DNA from: ZC4RG29 sp964521255
GTDB lineage: Bacteria; Bacteroidota; Bacteroidia; Cytophagales; Cyclobacteriaceae
Length of the DNA stretch: 64,000 nucleotides
Reading direction: 5' to 3'
Assembly (NCBI GenBank): GCA_964521255.1
Contig: CAZFRM010000003.1
Location: forward strand, 261,736-325,735
This document shows, piece after piece, positions 9,510 to 18,211 of this stretch. The position numbers and the translations under genes are program-made. The notes beneath the pieces were generated by a model, which did not search any database, was not told the origin of the DNA, and saw only the letters and a program-made list of their open reading frames with translations. Within the stretch, counting starts at the first letter, position 1; the number at the start of each line of letters is the position of its first letter.

Positions 9510-9533
9510 GTTGCAGTTTTAATTTCTGACTTA

Positions 9534-9896
9534 TTATTTTAATGCTTTGATATACGATTCCAATAGCGCAGAGACCTCTTCTGCCTCCGCGACTAACTTT
9601 TCTGTATCACCAAACCCCTGGTTATCAATTGTTATTAAGTAGTCAAGGCACTCTGATAAAGTGGACTGAGAAATACTTAATAGTCTGAGTTGACGTTTTA
9701 CCGTCCTTGATTCATACGTCTCAGCAATTAAAGAAGCAACGGATGTGGTGGATCTGATCAGCAAAGGAGTCAGGCCAAACATTTCTTCGTTAAGCGATTG
9801 TTTTCTGTACTTAAATACATTGAAAACAAACTGAAGAGATTTGTCCCATAAAATTCTTTTTTTCTTAGATGATTTTTTTCTCTTCATATTTTTCAT
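9534..9896 (-). CDS. Four-helix bundle protein (S23/IVP-like) inside dcw
   Basis: 120 residues. After a very basic head (KRKKSSKKKR) the sequence follows the pattern of the four-helix bundle proteins first seen as 23S rRNA intervening-sequence ORFs: WDKSLQFVFNVFKYRKQS, EEMFGLTPLLIRSTTSVASL, then helices AETYESRTVKRQLRLLSI and a C-terminal helix. These small proteins form homopentamers; their role is unknown. The usual IAEG turn is altered to IAET. The gene is packed into the dcw cluster, 18 bases after murD and 24 before ftsW, on the same strand, so it is certainly cotranscribed. This is not a standard dcw member. It could be an old insertion that became fixed, or a division-linked RNA- or protein-binding factor. 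Confidence 0.75.
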   Translation of the reverse strand: MKNMKRKKSSKKKRILWDKSLQFVFNVFKYRKQSLNEEMFGLTPLLIRSTTSVASLIAETYESRTVKRQLRLLSISQSTLSECLDYLITIDNQGFGDTEKLVAEAEEVSALLESYIKALK

Positions 9897-9914
9897 TTTG
9901 ATTAGAAATTCATT

Positions 9915-11276
9915 TCAAACTTCTGCTCCTTCAACTTCTCTTTTTAACATTGTAACCGCTTCTCTGAATTGATCTCCACGATCTTCATAGTTTCTAAAAA
10001 GATCAAAACTCGCACAGGCAGGTGAAAGCAAAACAACATCACCCGCTTCAGCTTCATCAAGCGCCATACGAACCAATTGCTTCACCTCCCGGGTTTCTTT
10101 TATGGACTTTACTACATCAGCAAAAGCTTTCTTTAATTTTTCATTATCCTTACCAAGACAAATAAGCGCTTTCACTTTTTGCCTTACCTGATCTTTAATA
10201 ATGCTGTAGTCATTTCCTTTATCAATGCCACCGGCTATCCAGATCAAAGGGCGATCATAACTACCCAAGGCATATACAACAGAATCTACATTGGTAGCTT
10301 TTGAATCATTTACAAACTCAACACCTTTGATTGTTGCCACGGACTCAAGTCGATGAGGAGCATTCTTAAATGTTTTAAGGCCGTCCTTAATAGCATCCAA
10401 ACTTGCTCCTGCAAAGTGTGCTGCAGAAACTGCTGCCATGGTGTTGATAAGATTATGCGGACCCACCAATGTAGTTTCATCCTGTGCTATTCTAAATTTA
10501 TCCCCGAGTGAAAAATTCATTTTTTCTCCATCAAAATATGCGCGCGCTGTAGAATCCGGATGTAACGAAACGTCAATTTGATTGGGTATTACTTTTCGCT
10601 TGATGATCTCATCTTTAATTATTTTATCATCAGCATAATAAATAAAATGCTGATCAGCCTTCATGTTATTGATAAGGCGGAATTTTGAATTGATATAATT
10701 CTGCATTGAATACTCATACCGATCGAGGTGATCCGGAGTTATATTCAAAAGTATTCCAATCGATGGGTCAAAAAGTTTTGTGCCGTCAAGTTGGAAACTG
10801 CTGATCTCAAGTACATACCAATCGTAATTGCCTTTTTCAACTTCACGAGCAAAACTAAAACCGACGTTTCCTACCAATGCAACCTTAAAACCTGCTGACT
10901 TCATCAGATGATAGGTTAGTAAGGTTGTTGTTGTTTTTCCGTTGGTTCCTGTGATAGCAATCACATTTCCTTTCGCATGACGGAATGCAAATTCCACTTC
11001 ATCAATAATTTCTATCGAAACAGCTCTTGCTTTCCTGATGATGTCAGCTTTGTCAGGAATGCCAGGACTTTTTATAATTAATTGAGCGCTTAAAATTTTT
11101 TCTTCAGTATGTTTCCCCTCTTCAAACTTCACATCCACATTACTCAGCTCATTCTTATACTTATCCTTAATGGATCCTTGATCAGAAACAAATACATCAT
11201 ATCCCTTAGCTTTCGCCAGGATTGCCGCACCTGTTCCGCTTTCACCTGCTCCTAATATGATGACACGTTCCTTCAT
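9915..11276 (-). CDS. murD: UDP-N-acetylmuramoyl-L-alanine--D-glutamate ligase
   Basis: 453 residues from ATG 11276. A longer frame runs 18 codons further into mraY, but the chosen start gives the family N-terminus MKERVIILGAGESGTG and a four-base ATGA overlap with the mraY stop. The enzyme adds D-Glu to UDP-MurNAc-L-Ala in the cytoplasm. The ATP loop ITGTNGKTTTTLL is at residues 108-120. Mur ligase motifs LNITPDHLDRY and FVNDSKATNVDSVVYAL are present, as is the C-terminal LLSPACASFDLFRNYEDRG. Confidence 0.97.
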   Translation of the reverse strand: MKERVIILGAGESGTGAAILAKAKGYDVFVSDQGSIKDKYKNELSNVDVKFEEGKHTEEKILSAQLIIKSPGIPDKADIIRKARAVSIEIIDEVEFAFRHAKGNVIAITGTNGKTTTTLLTYHLMKSAGFKVALVGNVGFSFAREVEKGNYDWYVLEISSFQLDGTKLFDPSIGILLNITPDHLDRYEYSMQNYINSKFRLINNMKADQHFIYYADDKIIKDEIIKRKVIPNQIDVSLHPDSTARAYFDGEKMNFSLGDKFRIAQDETTLVGPHNLINTMAAVSAAHFAGASLDAIKDGLKTFKNAPHRLESVATIKGVEFVNDSKATNVDSVVYALGSYDRPLIWIAGGIDKGNDYSIIKDQVRQKVKALICLGKDNEKLKKAFADVVKSIKETREVKQLVRMALDEAEAGDVVLLSPACASFDLFRNYEDRGDQFREAVTMLKREVEGAEV

Positions 11277-12505
11277 CTCAGTTTTAAAGTCGCGAGTGTT
11301 AGTATGGCTAATAAAATTCCTACGATCCAAAACCGTGTTACAATTTTAGCTTCAGGAATATTCTTCTTTTGATAATGGTGATGCAAAGGAGACATCAAAA
11401 AGACTCTCCTTCCCTCGCCGTATTTCTTTTTGGTGTATTTGAAATAAAACACCTGGATTACCACAGATAAGTTTTCAATTAAGAATATTCCGCAAAGAAC
11501 CGGAATGAGAATTTCCTTTCTTACGGCCAAAGCAAGTACTGCAATAATTCCTCCCAGTGTCAAGCTTCCGGTATCACCCATAAATACCTGGGCTGGATAA
11601 GCGTTATACCAGAGAAATCCCAAACATGCCCCAACGAAAGCGGTACAAAAAATTACCAGCTCTGACAGATTGGGTATGTACATTATATTTAGATAGTTAC
11701 TGAAGTCAATACGACCGGAAAGGTAAGCCAGTGTAGCCAACGTTAGTCCGATAATTCCCGATGTACCTGCTGCAAGGCCATCAATTCCATCTGTTATGTT
11801 TGCTCCATTTGAAACAGCCGTGATGATGATAATCACAACAGCCACATACAAAACCCAGGTGAATTCGGAAGGAAGGAATGGAATTATTTCTCCATAATCC
11901 AATTCATTGTTCTTGAAAAATGGTACTGTAGTTTTCGTCGACTTCACATCTCTGTAGTCCATGCGTCCATCCATTTCTTCTTGCGATACTTCCTCCTGAA
12001 GCATAGCCACTGAACGAGGACCAACTTCACGAACAACCACATGATCATTGAAATAAAGCGTAAGGCCGACAATCAACCCAAGACCCACCTGGCCCACGAT
12101 CTTAAATTTCCCGGCCAAGCCTTTCTTATCTTTCTTAAATACTTTGATGTAGTCGTCAAGAAATCCAATCAACCCCAGCCATACCGTTGTAACGATCAAC
12201 AGGACAACATATACATTTTGAATTTTGGCAAACAAAAGAGTAGGTATAAGAATAGCTGCGATCATAATTAGTCCACCCATGGTAGGTGTACCTTTCTTTT
12301 CAATCTGTCCTTGTAACCCCAGGTCACGAATATCTTCGCCAACCTGTTTCTTCCTTAAGAAACTTATCAGGCTCTTTCCAAAAAAGATTGTGATCAGCAA
12401 AGAAAAGAATGCTGCCATACCCGCGCGGAAAGAAATGTATTGAAACACGCCCGCTCCCGCAAGGTCAAATTCTTTGTCTAGATAGTCGAACAAATAGTAT
12501 AGCAT
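11273..12505 (-). CDS. mraY: Phospho-N-acetylmuramoyl-pentapeptide-transferase
   Basis: 410 residues with about ten membrane helices. It transfers phospho-MurNAc-pentapeptide to undecaprenyl phosphate, giving lipid I. Visible motifs: GTPTMGGLIMI, the acidic GFLDDYIKVFKKDKKGL, the catalytic NGANITDGIDGLAAG, and the cytoplasmic loop MSPLHHHYQKKN. Between the third and fourth cytoplasmic segments there is an insert of about 45 residues (around EEVSQEEMDGRMDYRDV). Such inserts occur in Bacteroidota MraY and explain the length above the usual 360. It starts 18 bases after murE. Confidence 0.97.
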   Translation of the reverse strand: MLYYLFDYLDKEFDLAGAGVFQYISFRAGMAAFFSLLITIFFGKSLISFLRKKQVGEDIRDLGLQGQIEKKGTPTMGGLIMIAAILIPTLLFAKIQNVYVVLLIVTTVWLGLIGFLDDYIKVFKKDKKGLAGKFKIVGQVGLGLIVGLTLYFNDHVVVREVGPRSVAMLQEEVSQEEMDGRMDYRDVKSTKTTVPFFKNNELDYGEIIPFLPSEFTWVLYVAVVIIIITAVSNGANITDGIDGLAAGTSGIIGLTLATLAYLSGRIDFSNYLNIMYIPNLSELVIFCTAFVGACLGFLWYNAYPAQVFMGDTGSLTLGGIIAVLALAVRKEILIPVLCGIFLIENLSVVIQVFYFKYTKKKYGEGRRVFLMSPLHHHYQKKNIPEAKIVTRFWIVGILLAILTLATLKLR

Positions 12506-12523
12506 CTAGTTAGTTTCCTGTAG

Positions 12524-13987
12524 CTAATTAATTAGTAATTCCATCATCCTCCTCACCACTTCCTTATCATCAAAAGGGTATTTCACTCCTTTTATCTCCT
12601 GGTATGTTTCATGTCCTTTACCGGCGACAAGAAGAATATCTTTTTCTTTTGCCATCATGCAGGCCGTCTTAATCGCTTCTTCGCGATCTGCAAGAACCAA
12701 TGTCTTACGCGCTTCGGTTGGTGTAACACCTGTTTGCATATCTTTAATTATCTCCATCGGATCTTCATCGCGTGGATTATCTGACGTAAGAATAACCTTA
12801 TCGCTAAGCTTGCATGCAATGGAAGCCATCAAAGGGCGTTTCGTCTTGTCGCGATTACCACCGCAGCCAACGACTGTTATCACTTGCTCATTTCCTGAAC
12901 GAAATTGTGCTATCGTCTCCAGTACATTCTTCAGCGCATCCGGAGTATGAGCATAATCAACGATGGCTGTGACTTTAGCGCCGGGCGTAACTAATTCAAA
13001 TCTGCCTGGCGCCCCACTTAGTGATGACAGATGACGCAACGCCTCATCTGAATCTTCACCCAACAAAACAGCAGCACCATATGCGCCCAGAATGTTGTAG
13101 GCATTGAAGTCACCAATCAGTTTGAACCACACACTCTTGCCGCCAATCTCCAGTTCAAGGCCTTCAATAGAATTCGTGATAATCCTGGCTTTGAAATCAG
13201 TCATCTTTTTCAAACCGAATGTATTCTTGCCGGCCTTTGTGTTCTGAAGCATAACCATCCCGCGCTTATCGTCAGCATTGACTAGCGCAAAAGCATCAGA
13301 TGGCAGTTCATCAAAAAATTTCTTCTTTGCTTTTATGTAGTTTTCAAATGTCTTGTGATAGTCCAGGTGGTCGTGTGTGATGTTTGTGAAAATTCCTCCC
13401 GAAAATTTCAATCCGGCTATACGCTCCTGGTCTACAGCATGCGAACTCACTTCCATAAAAACATGGGAACAGTTTGCGTCCAGCATGCTCTTTAATAATT
13501 CATTCAGTTGAATAGGATCAGGTGTTGTATGGGTAGCGTAGACATCTTTATCCACAATTTTATTCACAACTGTGGATAACAATCCTGAACGGTGGCCCAA
13601 TGTGCTGAACAAGCTATGCAAAAGAGTAGCTGTTGTTGTTTTGCCGTTGGTTCCCGTAACACCCGTGAGCTTCAATTTTTCAGAAGGATTACCATAGAAA
13701 TTAGCAGCGATAACGCCTAACGCCTGGGCACTGCTTTTCACAGTAACATAAGTCACCTTATCAGCAACTAAATCAGGTAATGTCTCACAAACAATAGCAC
13801 ATGCCCCGCTTTCCACAGCTTTACCAAGAAAAGCATGACCATCACTAAGCGTTCCTTTTACTGCAACGAATAAAAACCCGGGCTGAACTTTACGTGAATC
13901 AAAGCAAATTCCTTTTACTTCAACACCCATGTCACCATAGGTTGAAGTAAGCGAAACTTTGTACAGCAAATTCTTTAATTCAATCAT
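12524..13987 (-). CDS. murE: UDP-MurNAc-tripeptide synthetase, meso-DAP type
   Basis: 487 residues from ATG 13987 (MIELKNLLYKV). An upstream ATG at 14026 would add 13 residues that lie partly in a hairpin and do not match the family. The ATP loop TGTNGKTTTA is at 111-120. EVSSHAVDQ with THDHLDYH and the C-terminal VDYAHTPDALKNVL are typical. The substrate motif is DNPRDEDP at 403-410. DNPR is the meso-diaminopimelate signature of MurE, while Lys-adding enzymes have a different tetrapeptide. The peptidoglycan of this organism should therefore be meso-DAP type. Confidence 0.96.
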   Translation of the reverse strand: MIELKNLLYKVSLTSTYGDMGVEVKGICFDSRKVQPGFLFVAVKGTLSDGHAFLGKAVESGACAIVCETLPDLVADKVTYVTVKSSAQALGVIAANFYGNPSEKLKLTGVTGTNGKTTTATLLHSLFSTLGHRSGLLSTVVNKIVDKDVYATHTTPDPIQLNELLKSMLDANCSHVFMEVSSHAVDQERIAGLKFSGGIFTNITHDHLDYHKTFENYIKAKKKFFDELPSDAFALVNADDKRGMVMLQNTKAGKNTFGLKKMTDFKARIITNSIEGLELEIGGKSVWFKLIGDFNAYNILGAYGAAVLLGEDSDEALRHLSSLSGAPGRFELVTPGAKVTAIVDYAHTPDALKNVLETIAQFRSGNEQVITVVGCGGNRDKTKRPLMASIACKLSDKVILTSDNPRDEDPMEIIKDMQTGVTPTEARKTLVLADREEAIKTACMMAKEKDILLVAGKGHETYQEIKGVKYPFDDKEVVRRMMELLIN

Positions 13988-14014
13988 TCCATTCTTAATT
14001 CTTTCCCTTCCCAT

Positions 14015-14038
14015 CAGTCCCGCCACACAACGGGACTG
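14015..14038. repeat. Hairpin between ftsI and murE
   Basis: CAGTCCCG (14015-14022) and CGGGACTG (14031-14038) are exact complements around an eight-base loop. No T tract follows on the minus strand. It lies in the 74-base gap before the murE start and could affect its translation or be a repeat remnant. Confidence 0.5.
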
Positions 14039-14061
14039 AAGAGAAGAAGTAATCGTTAGTG

Positions 14062-16161
14062 TTAACCCAGTCGTAAATAAATTCTATCACCTTTCTTTAC
14101 CTTTACGCCAGGAGAGAGAGATTGCCGAACTACCCTCCCATTTCCATCATAAGAAACTTTCAATCCTGATTGCTCTAATAAATAAATAGCATCACGGAAA
14201 GTCATCCCGCTAACATCAGGAACAATACTTTTACCCACGATCGTCTCTTTCCAGTCAACAGCATTTCCGTTTCGCACCGTGCGTACCCATTCATTTTCTG
14301 TCTGCGTATGATTTGAAATTCCCAATTGATTGCAGAGCATTGTCAATTCTTCCTGGTTGCCGGCTTTAATAACGGGAAGCACATTTCCGTTTTCATATTT
14401 TTTCATTTCCAACGCAAGGTGAAGATTGATGTCGCGTGCGTAGATGTTATCAGAAATCTCTTTAAATACAGGGGCTGCCACATTACTTCCATATTGATAC
14501 CAGCCTCTGGGATTTTTAATGAGAACAATCGCACTATACTTGGGTGCATGCGCAGGAAAATATCCTACAAAGGATGTAATGTACTTCCGTGTATACCTTC
14601 CTTTCTCTAATATTTGCGCTGTACCTGTTTTGCCTGCAATGCGATAATGAGTTCCTTTTATATTTTTAGCCGTTCCATTCTGAACTACTCCTTCAAGAAG
14701 TAATTTCATTTTGTTCAAAGTTCTATCTGAGCAAATCTTTCTGTTGATCACTTCCGTTTCAAAATTTTTCTTACTCTCATCAGCCCTCTTAATCGATTTA
14801 ACAATGACCGGCTTTATCATTACACCATTGTTAGCTATTGCATTGTACATAGCAAGTGTATGAAGCGGTGTGATTTCCAAACCATAGCCATACGCCATCC
14901 AGGGCAAGCTGATTCCGCTCCATCCTTTTTCTCCGGGACGTTTTATTTTTGGTGTTGGCTCTCCCAAAATCTGTATGCCTAACGGTTCGGTTAATTTGAG
15001 TTTATCAATATGGTTCATGAAACGTTGAGGACGCAAACCAAAATGTTTGTCGGCAAGACGAGCCATCGCCACATTGGAAGAATGTTCAAATGCTTCCTGA
15101 ATAGTTAGGGTTCCAAGACCTCCTTCTTCATGATCGCGAACTTTGTGATTGTAAAACAAGTATTCACCATTGCCTGTATCAATACTATCGGATAACTCAA
15201 TATTAGTATCCTCAAGCAGCGCCATCATGGTTACCAGCTTGAAGGTAGAACCCGGTTCAAATAACCCACAGGCTGCGTTGTTGAACTTTTCATAAAAACC
15301 ACCTGAACCGTTTGTGCTTAAATTTGAAATAGCTTTTATTTCACCGGTCTGAACTTCCATTACCACCACAAGTCCATCATCAGCATCGTGCTTCACCATT
15401 GCATTATGCAAAGCTGTTTCGGCAACATCCTGCAGATTTATATCGAGCGTTGTTTCTAAATCAAGACCATTGACAGCTTTAACATTATTTGCATCGAAGA
15501 TGGGTTTCCAAATTCCCCCGGCAATTTTTTGGTAATAGGCGTATCCATCCTGGCCGCCCAACTGGTCATTGAAACTATATTCCAATCCGGCGCCTTTGTC
15601 GTTTTCATTCACAAAACCTATAGTCCTTCGACTTAAATTTGAAAAAGGTCTGTAACGAACATCAACTTTTTCGAAGATGACACCACCACCCAAACGACCT
15701 TCACGAAAGATTGGCCATTCCATCATCGTCTTCTTGTCCTGGTAGTCAATTCTTTTCTTATTGACAATAATGTATTGCTTGCCTGACGCGCGCGCGTCCT
15801 TCAACATTCTGCGATAACCTTCTCTGGATTTATCTCCAAAAAATCGAGACATGAAATAAGCCAGTGAATCGACGCCCTGATTAAAAACTTCATTCTTGGC
15901 AAGCGTAGCATCAAAAGCAACTTTGTAAAAAGGAAGTGAGGTGGCGAGCAAACTCCCGTTATCAGAATAAATATTTCCACGGGTTGCTTTAACTCTTTTA
16001 TAATCAAAAGAAATTCTTTCACCCATCGCTGCCCATTTCTCTCCTTCGGCGTACTGTACATATCCCACTTTTGCAAGGATGGCAACAGCGAACAGTACCA
16101 CAAATAAAAAGGCTACCCGTACTCTTAATAATATGGAGGTCTTAATATTCACCTTCTTCAA
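14062..16161 (-). CDS. ftsI: Septal transpeptidase FtsI/PBP3 with C-terminal PASTA domain
   Basis: 699 residues. One N-terminal membrane helix (VAFLFVVLFAVAILAKVGYV) precedes the dimerisation domain, which includes RGNIYSDNGSLLATS. The transpeptidase domain has the active Ser in GSTFK near residue 308, the second motif SSN in FEHSSNVAMARLAD, and the third motif KTGT in IAGKTGTAQIL. The last 60 residues form a PASTA domain (IVPDVSGMTFRDAIYLLE to the end). The enzyme cross-links septal peptidoglycan with FtsW. The start codon lies inside the end of ftsL (20-base overlap). Confidence 0.95.
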   Translation of the reverse strand: MKKVNIKTSILLRVRVAFLFVVLFAVAILAKVGYVQYAEGEKWAAMGERISFDYKRVKATRGNIYSDNGSLLATSLPFYKVAFDATLAKNEVFNQGVDSLAYFMSRFFGDKSREGYRRMLKDARASGKQYIIVNKKRIDYQDKKTMMEWPIFREGRLGGGVIFEKVDVRYRPFSNLSRRTIGFVNENDKGAGLEYSFNDQLGGQDGYAYYQKIAGGIWKPIFDANNVKAVNGLDLETTLDINLQDVAETALHNAMVKHDADDGLVVVMEVQTGEIKAISNLSTNGSGGFYEKFNNAACGLFEPGSTFKLVTMMALLEDTNIELSDSIDTGNGEYLFYNHKVRDHEEGGLGTLTIQEAFEHSSNVAMARLADKHFGLRPQRFMNHIDKLKLTEPLGIQILGEPTPKIKRPGEKGWSGISLPWMAYGYGLEITPLHTLAMYNAIANNGVMIKPVIVKSIKRADESKKNFETEVINRKICSDRTLNKMKLLLEGVVQNGTAKNIKGTHYRIAGKTGTAQILEKGRYTRKYITSFVGYFPAHAPKYSAIVLIKNPRGWYQYGSNVAAPVFKEISDNIYARDINLHLALEMKKYENGNVLPVIKAGNQEELTMLCNQLGISNHTQTENEWVRTVRNGNAVDWKETIVGKSIVPDVSGMTFRDAIYLLEQSGLKVSYDGNGRVVRQSLSPGVKVKKGDRIYLRLG

Positions 16162-16522
16162 TCACAATTTTAAATGGAGGTGTTAAACTTTCTTTTAATC
16201 CCAGGGGCTTAACCTTTCTTGCAAGCTCACTTTGCTTGCTGGCAAACATAAGATCAGATTTAAGGGTTGTATAATCTGCCCGGATATCTTCCACTTCTGC
16301 CTGCAACTGATTTATTCTTCGCACCGCTTTCTCGGCATAATGAGTGTTCCCGATATAAAACAAACTCAACACAACAATGAAAAGTATCTTTGGTAAGTAC
16401 TCAACAGGAAAACCTTCTTCGAAATAATTTTCCAGCCTGATCTTTTTCTCAAGGCCGGAAAAGAGGCTCTTGCCTTTGCCTTTCCCTCTCTTTACTCCAA
16501 TCTTGAATTTGTTTTTGCTCAT
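16142..16522 (-). CDS. ftsL: FtsL-like division protein
   Basis: 126 residues. A basic N-terminus (VKRGKGKGKS) leads to a single membrane helix (LPKILFIVVLSLFYIG) around residues 43-60. A periplasmic coiled coil follows (KAVRRINQLQAEVEDIRADYTTLKS cut into heptads). Topology, size and position between rsmH and ftsI fit FtsL, which partners FtsQ and an FtsB-like protein. Sequence conservation in this family is low, so the name depends mainly on context. Confidence 0.82.
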   Translation of the reverse strand: MSKNKFKIGVKRGKGKGKSLFSGLEKKIRLENYFEEGFPVEYLPKILFIVVLSLFYIGNTHYAEKAVRRINQLQAEVEDIRADYTTLKSDLMFASKQSELARKVKPLGLKESLTPPFKIVIEEGEY

Positions 16523-16566
16523 GCTTTAATTCCTTATTGCTGTCGACCAATTCAAATGTGATTGCA

Positions 16567-16657
16567 ACTCTTTGATTTTCCTGATGATTGTTTTACCGGC
16601 CTCACTCCTTCCTCTCTCCAAAGGAGAGAGCCAGGGGAATCAGGAAAATCAAAGAGT
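16567..16657. repeat. Nested palindromic element between rsmH and ftsL
   Basis: An outer perfect 18-bp inverted repeat, ACTCTTTGATTTTCCTGA (16567-16584) against 16640-16657, encloses an inner perfect hairpin CTCTCTCC/GGAGAGAG (16612-16619 and 16623-16630). It fills most of the rsmH-ftsL gap within the dcw operon. The inner core resembles other CTCCC/GGGAG-type cores in this window. Confidence 0.75.
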
Positions 16658-16694
16658 CAAAACGAATAATCATTTTTAGTCGACAATACTGAAA

Positions 16695-17633
16695 CTATAT
16701 TCTTTCCGCTATTCTCAGTTTCGCACTTCTCGCGCGATTGTTTTCATTTACTTCTTCTTCACTTGCTTCAATCGGTTTTCGGTTAACGGCAGAAAAGGGT
16801 TTGATTTCATTTCCGAAAAAATCCTTTTCAACATCACCGAACATTTTTCCTTTGTTCATATAATTTTTCACCAACCTGTCTTCCAGCGAGTGATAAGACA
16901 TTACCACAAGCCTGCCTCCTTTTTGAATAACTTCGCCACATTGGTGCAAAAAATCTTCAAGCGCTTTCATTTCTTCATTTACCTCAATCCGCAACGCCTG
17001 AAACACCTGGGCGAAATATTTATGCTCCTTTCCTTTTGGAGCCAAGGCCAGCAATACATTTCTAAGATCCTCCGTTCTTGAAAACTTTTTACTCACGCGT
17101 TGTTGAACGATCATCCTTGCGACGGTCTTCGCATTCCTCAATTCTCCATACATTCCAAAAATTTTATGGAGTTCTTCTTCCGGATAGTCATTCAATATTT
17201 TCGCGGCCGTTAATGAAGCGCCTTTATTCATGCGCATATCTAATGGACCATCGAAGCGTGTTGAAAAACCTCTTTCCGGAGAATCGATCTGGTGCGATGA
17301 AACACCAAGATCTGCCAGCACACCATCCACTTTTAAAATTCCGTTCAACTTCAAATACTTTTTCATGTACCGGAAGTTGGTGTGACAAAATGTAAAAGAA
17401 CGACTCGTTATTCTATCGGCCTGTTTCTTTGCATCGTCATCCTGATCAAATGCAATCAACCGGCCTTCTTTAATATTTTCTAAAATCGCCATGCTATGGC
17501 CTCCTCCTCCAAACGTTGCATCTACATAAACACCAGTTTGTTTTATGTTCAACGCCTCGATGCATTCTTTCAGCATAACAGGGCGATGATACACGCTGAT
17601 ACTTTCTTTGTCTTCGCTGGCTTTCTTTGTCAT
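16695..17633 (-). CDS. rsmH: 16S rRNA (cytosine(1402)-N4)-methyltransferase
   Basis: 312 residues from ATG 17633. The frame can be extended ten codons to a TTG at 17663, but the ATG start fits the family better. The enzyme methylates C1402 of 16S rRNA in the decoding centre using SAM. The SAM-binding motif is VDATFGGGGHSMAIL. ADLGVSSHQIDSPERGFS, the FAQVFQALRIEVNEE segment and the VMSYHSLEDRLVKNYM motif are all typical of RsmH/MraW. It is second in the cluster, after mraZ. Confidence 0.96.
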   Translation of the reverse strand: MTKKASEDKESISVYHRPVMLKECIEALNIKQTGVYVDATFGGGGHSMAILENIKEGRLIAFDQDDDAKKQADRITSRSFTFCHTNFRYMKKYLKLNGILKVDGVLADLGVSSHQIDSPERGFSTRFDGPLDMRMNKGASLTAAKILNDYPEEELHKIFGMYGELRNAKTVARMIVQQRVSKKFSRTEDLRNVLLALAPKGKEHKYFAQVFQALRIEVNEEMKALEDFLHQCGEVIQKGGRLVVMSYHSLEDRLVKNYMNKGKMFGDVEKDFFGNEIKPFSAVNRKPIEASEEEVNENNRARSAKLRIAERI

Positions 17634-17675
17634 TCGATCTTCACAGTTTTTAAACTTCAACAAAGCCTAACTTCC

Positions 17676-17698
17676 AAAAAGGTCTGCCTGTTGGCAGA
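17676..17698 (-). terminator. Possible attenuator directly after mraZ
   Basis: On the minus strand TCTGCC pairs with GGCAGA across the four-base loop AACA (17683-17698), and TTTTT follows two bases later (17680-17676). The stem abuts the mraZ stop codon. The layout is that of a weak intrinsic terminator, so it may lower transcription of rsmH and the rest of dcw relative to mraZ. Confidence 0.5.
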
Positions 17699-18136
17699 TC
17701 AAGCATCAAGGTGTTTTTGCACCATTTGTGACAATTCACTAGGATCGATCAGGTGTTTTTCGTGGAGTGCCGGATTCCAAATCTCAACTCTGTTACCTAA
17801 CCCGAGAAGGACAACATCCTTTTCCAGTTGAGCATAAGTGAGCATGTTTTTGGGAATCAGAAAACGGCCGTTGCTATCCATCTCGATTTCCGCCAATGCG
17901 GGAATCATGCTCCTTTGCAAGCGACGATATTCTTCGTTGAACTCGCTGAGAGCGGAAATTTTAGCATACACCTTTTTGAATTCCACCATAGGATAAAGTA
18001 AGAGGCAAGGCTCGTACCCCTGCCGAAGCACAAGTTGATTTGTGCCTTCCGGTAGCTGGGCTTTGATACGCGCAGGAAGGACTAGCCTTCCTTTGGCATC
18101 GAGCTTGGACTCATACCTACTGGTGAAAAAAGTCAT
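17699..18136 (-). CDS. mraZ: MraZ transcriptional regulator of the dcw cluster
   Basis: 145 residues from ATG 18136 (MTFFTSRYESKLDAKGRL). A longer frame from 18184 would begin upstream of the predicted transcription start, so it is rejected. MraZ is a double AbrB-like/SpoVT fold protein that forms a ring and binds tandem GTGG-type repeats to repress its own operon. The two repeats are visible: ESKLDAKGRLVLPARIKAQL near residues 9-28 and EMDSNGRFLIPKNMLTYA near 85-102. It is the first gene of the dcw cluster, and matching operator boxes lie 66-92 bases upstream. Confidence 0.96.
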   Translation of the reverse strand: MTFFTSRYESKLDAKGRLVLPARIKAQLPEGTNQLVLRQGYEPCLLLYPMVEFKKVYAKISALSEFNEEYRRLQRSMIPALAEIEMDSNGRFLIPKNMLTYAQLEKDVVLLGLGNRVEIWNPALHEKHLIDPSELSQMVQKHLDA

Positions 18137-18181
18137 GACGTAGTGGTTGTCATTTTTGGCTGCAAATGCAGTTTCTCTAAA

Positions 18182-18211
18182 CAAACATAAGGAATTTTAA
18201 ACCACTTTCAA
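18182..18211 (-). promoter_or_regulatory. dcw promoter (TTG-N19-TATGTTTG)
   Basis: On the minus strand TTG (18211-18209) and TATGTTTG (18189-18182) are 19 bases apart. This fits the Bacteroidota consensus TTG-N17-23-TAnnTTTG exactly. Transcription should start near 18175, giving a leader of about 40 bases before the mraZ ATG at 18136. Confidence 0.7.

Noticed and set aside
11277..11330. Longer murD start inside mraY
   Set aside because: The 18 extra residues do not match MurD, and the inner ATG gives a typical ATGA overlap.
17634..17663. Upstream TTG start for rsmH
   Set aside because: ATG at 17633 matches the family N-terminus better.
18137..18184. Longer mraZ start
   Set aside because: It would begin upstream of the predicted transcription start.
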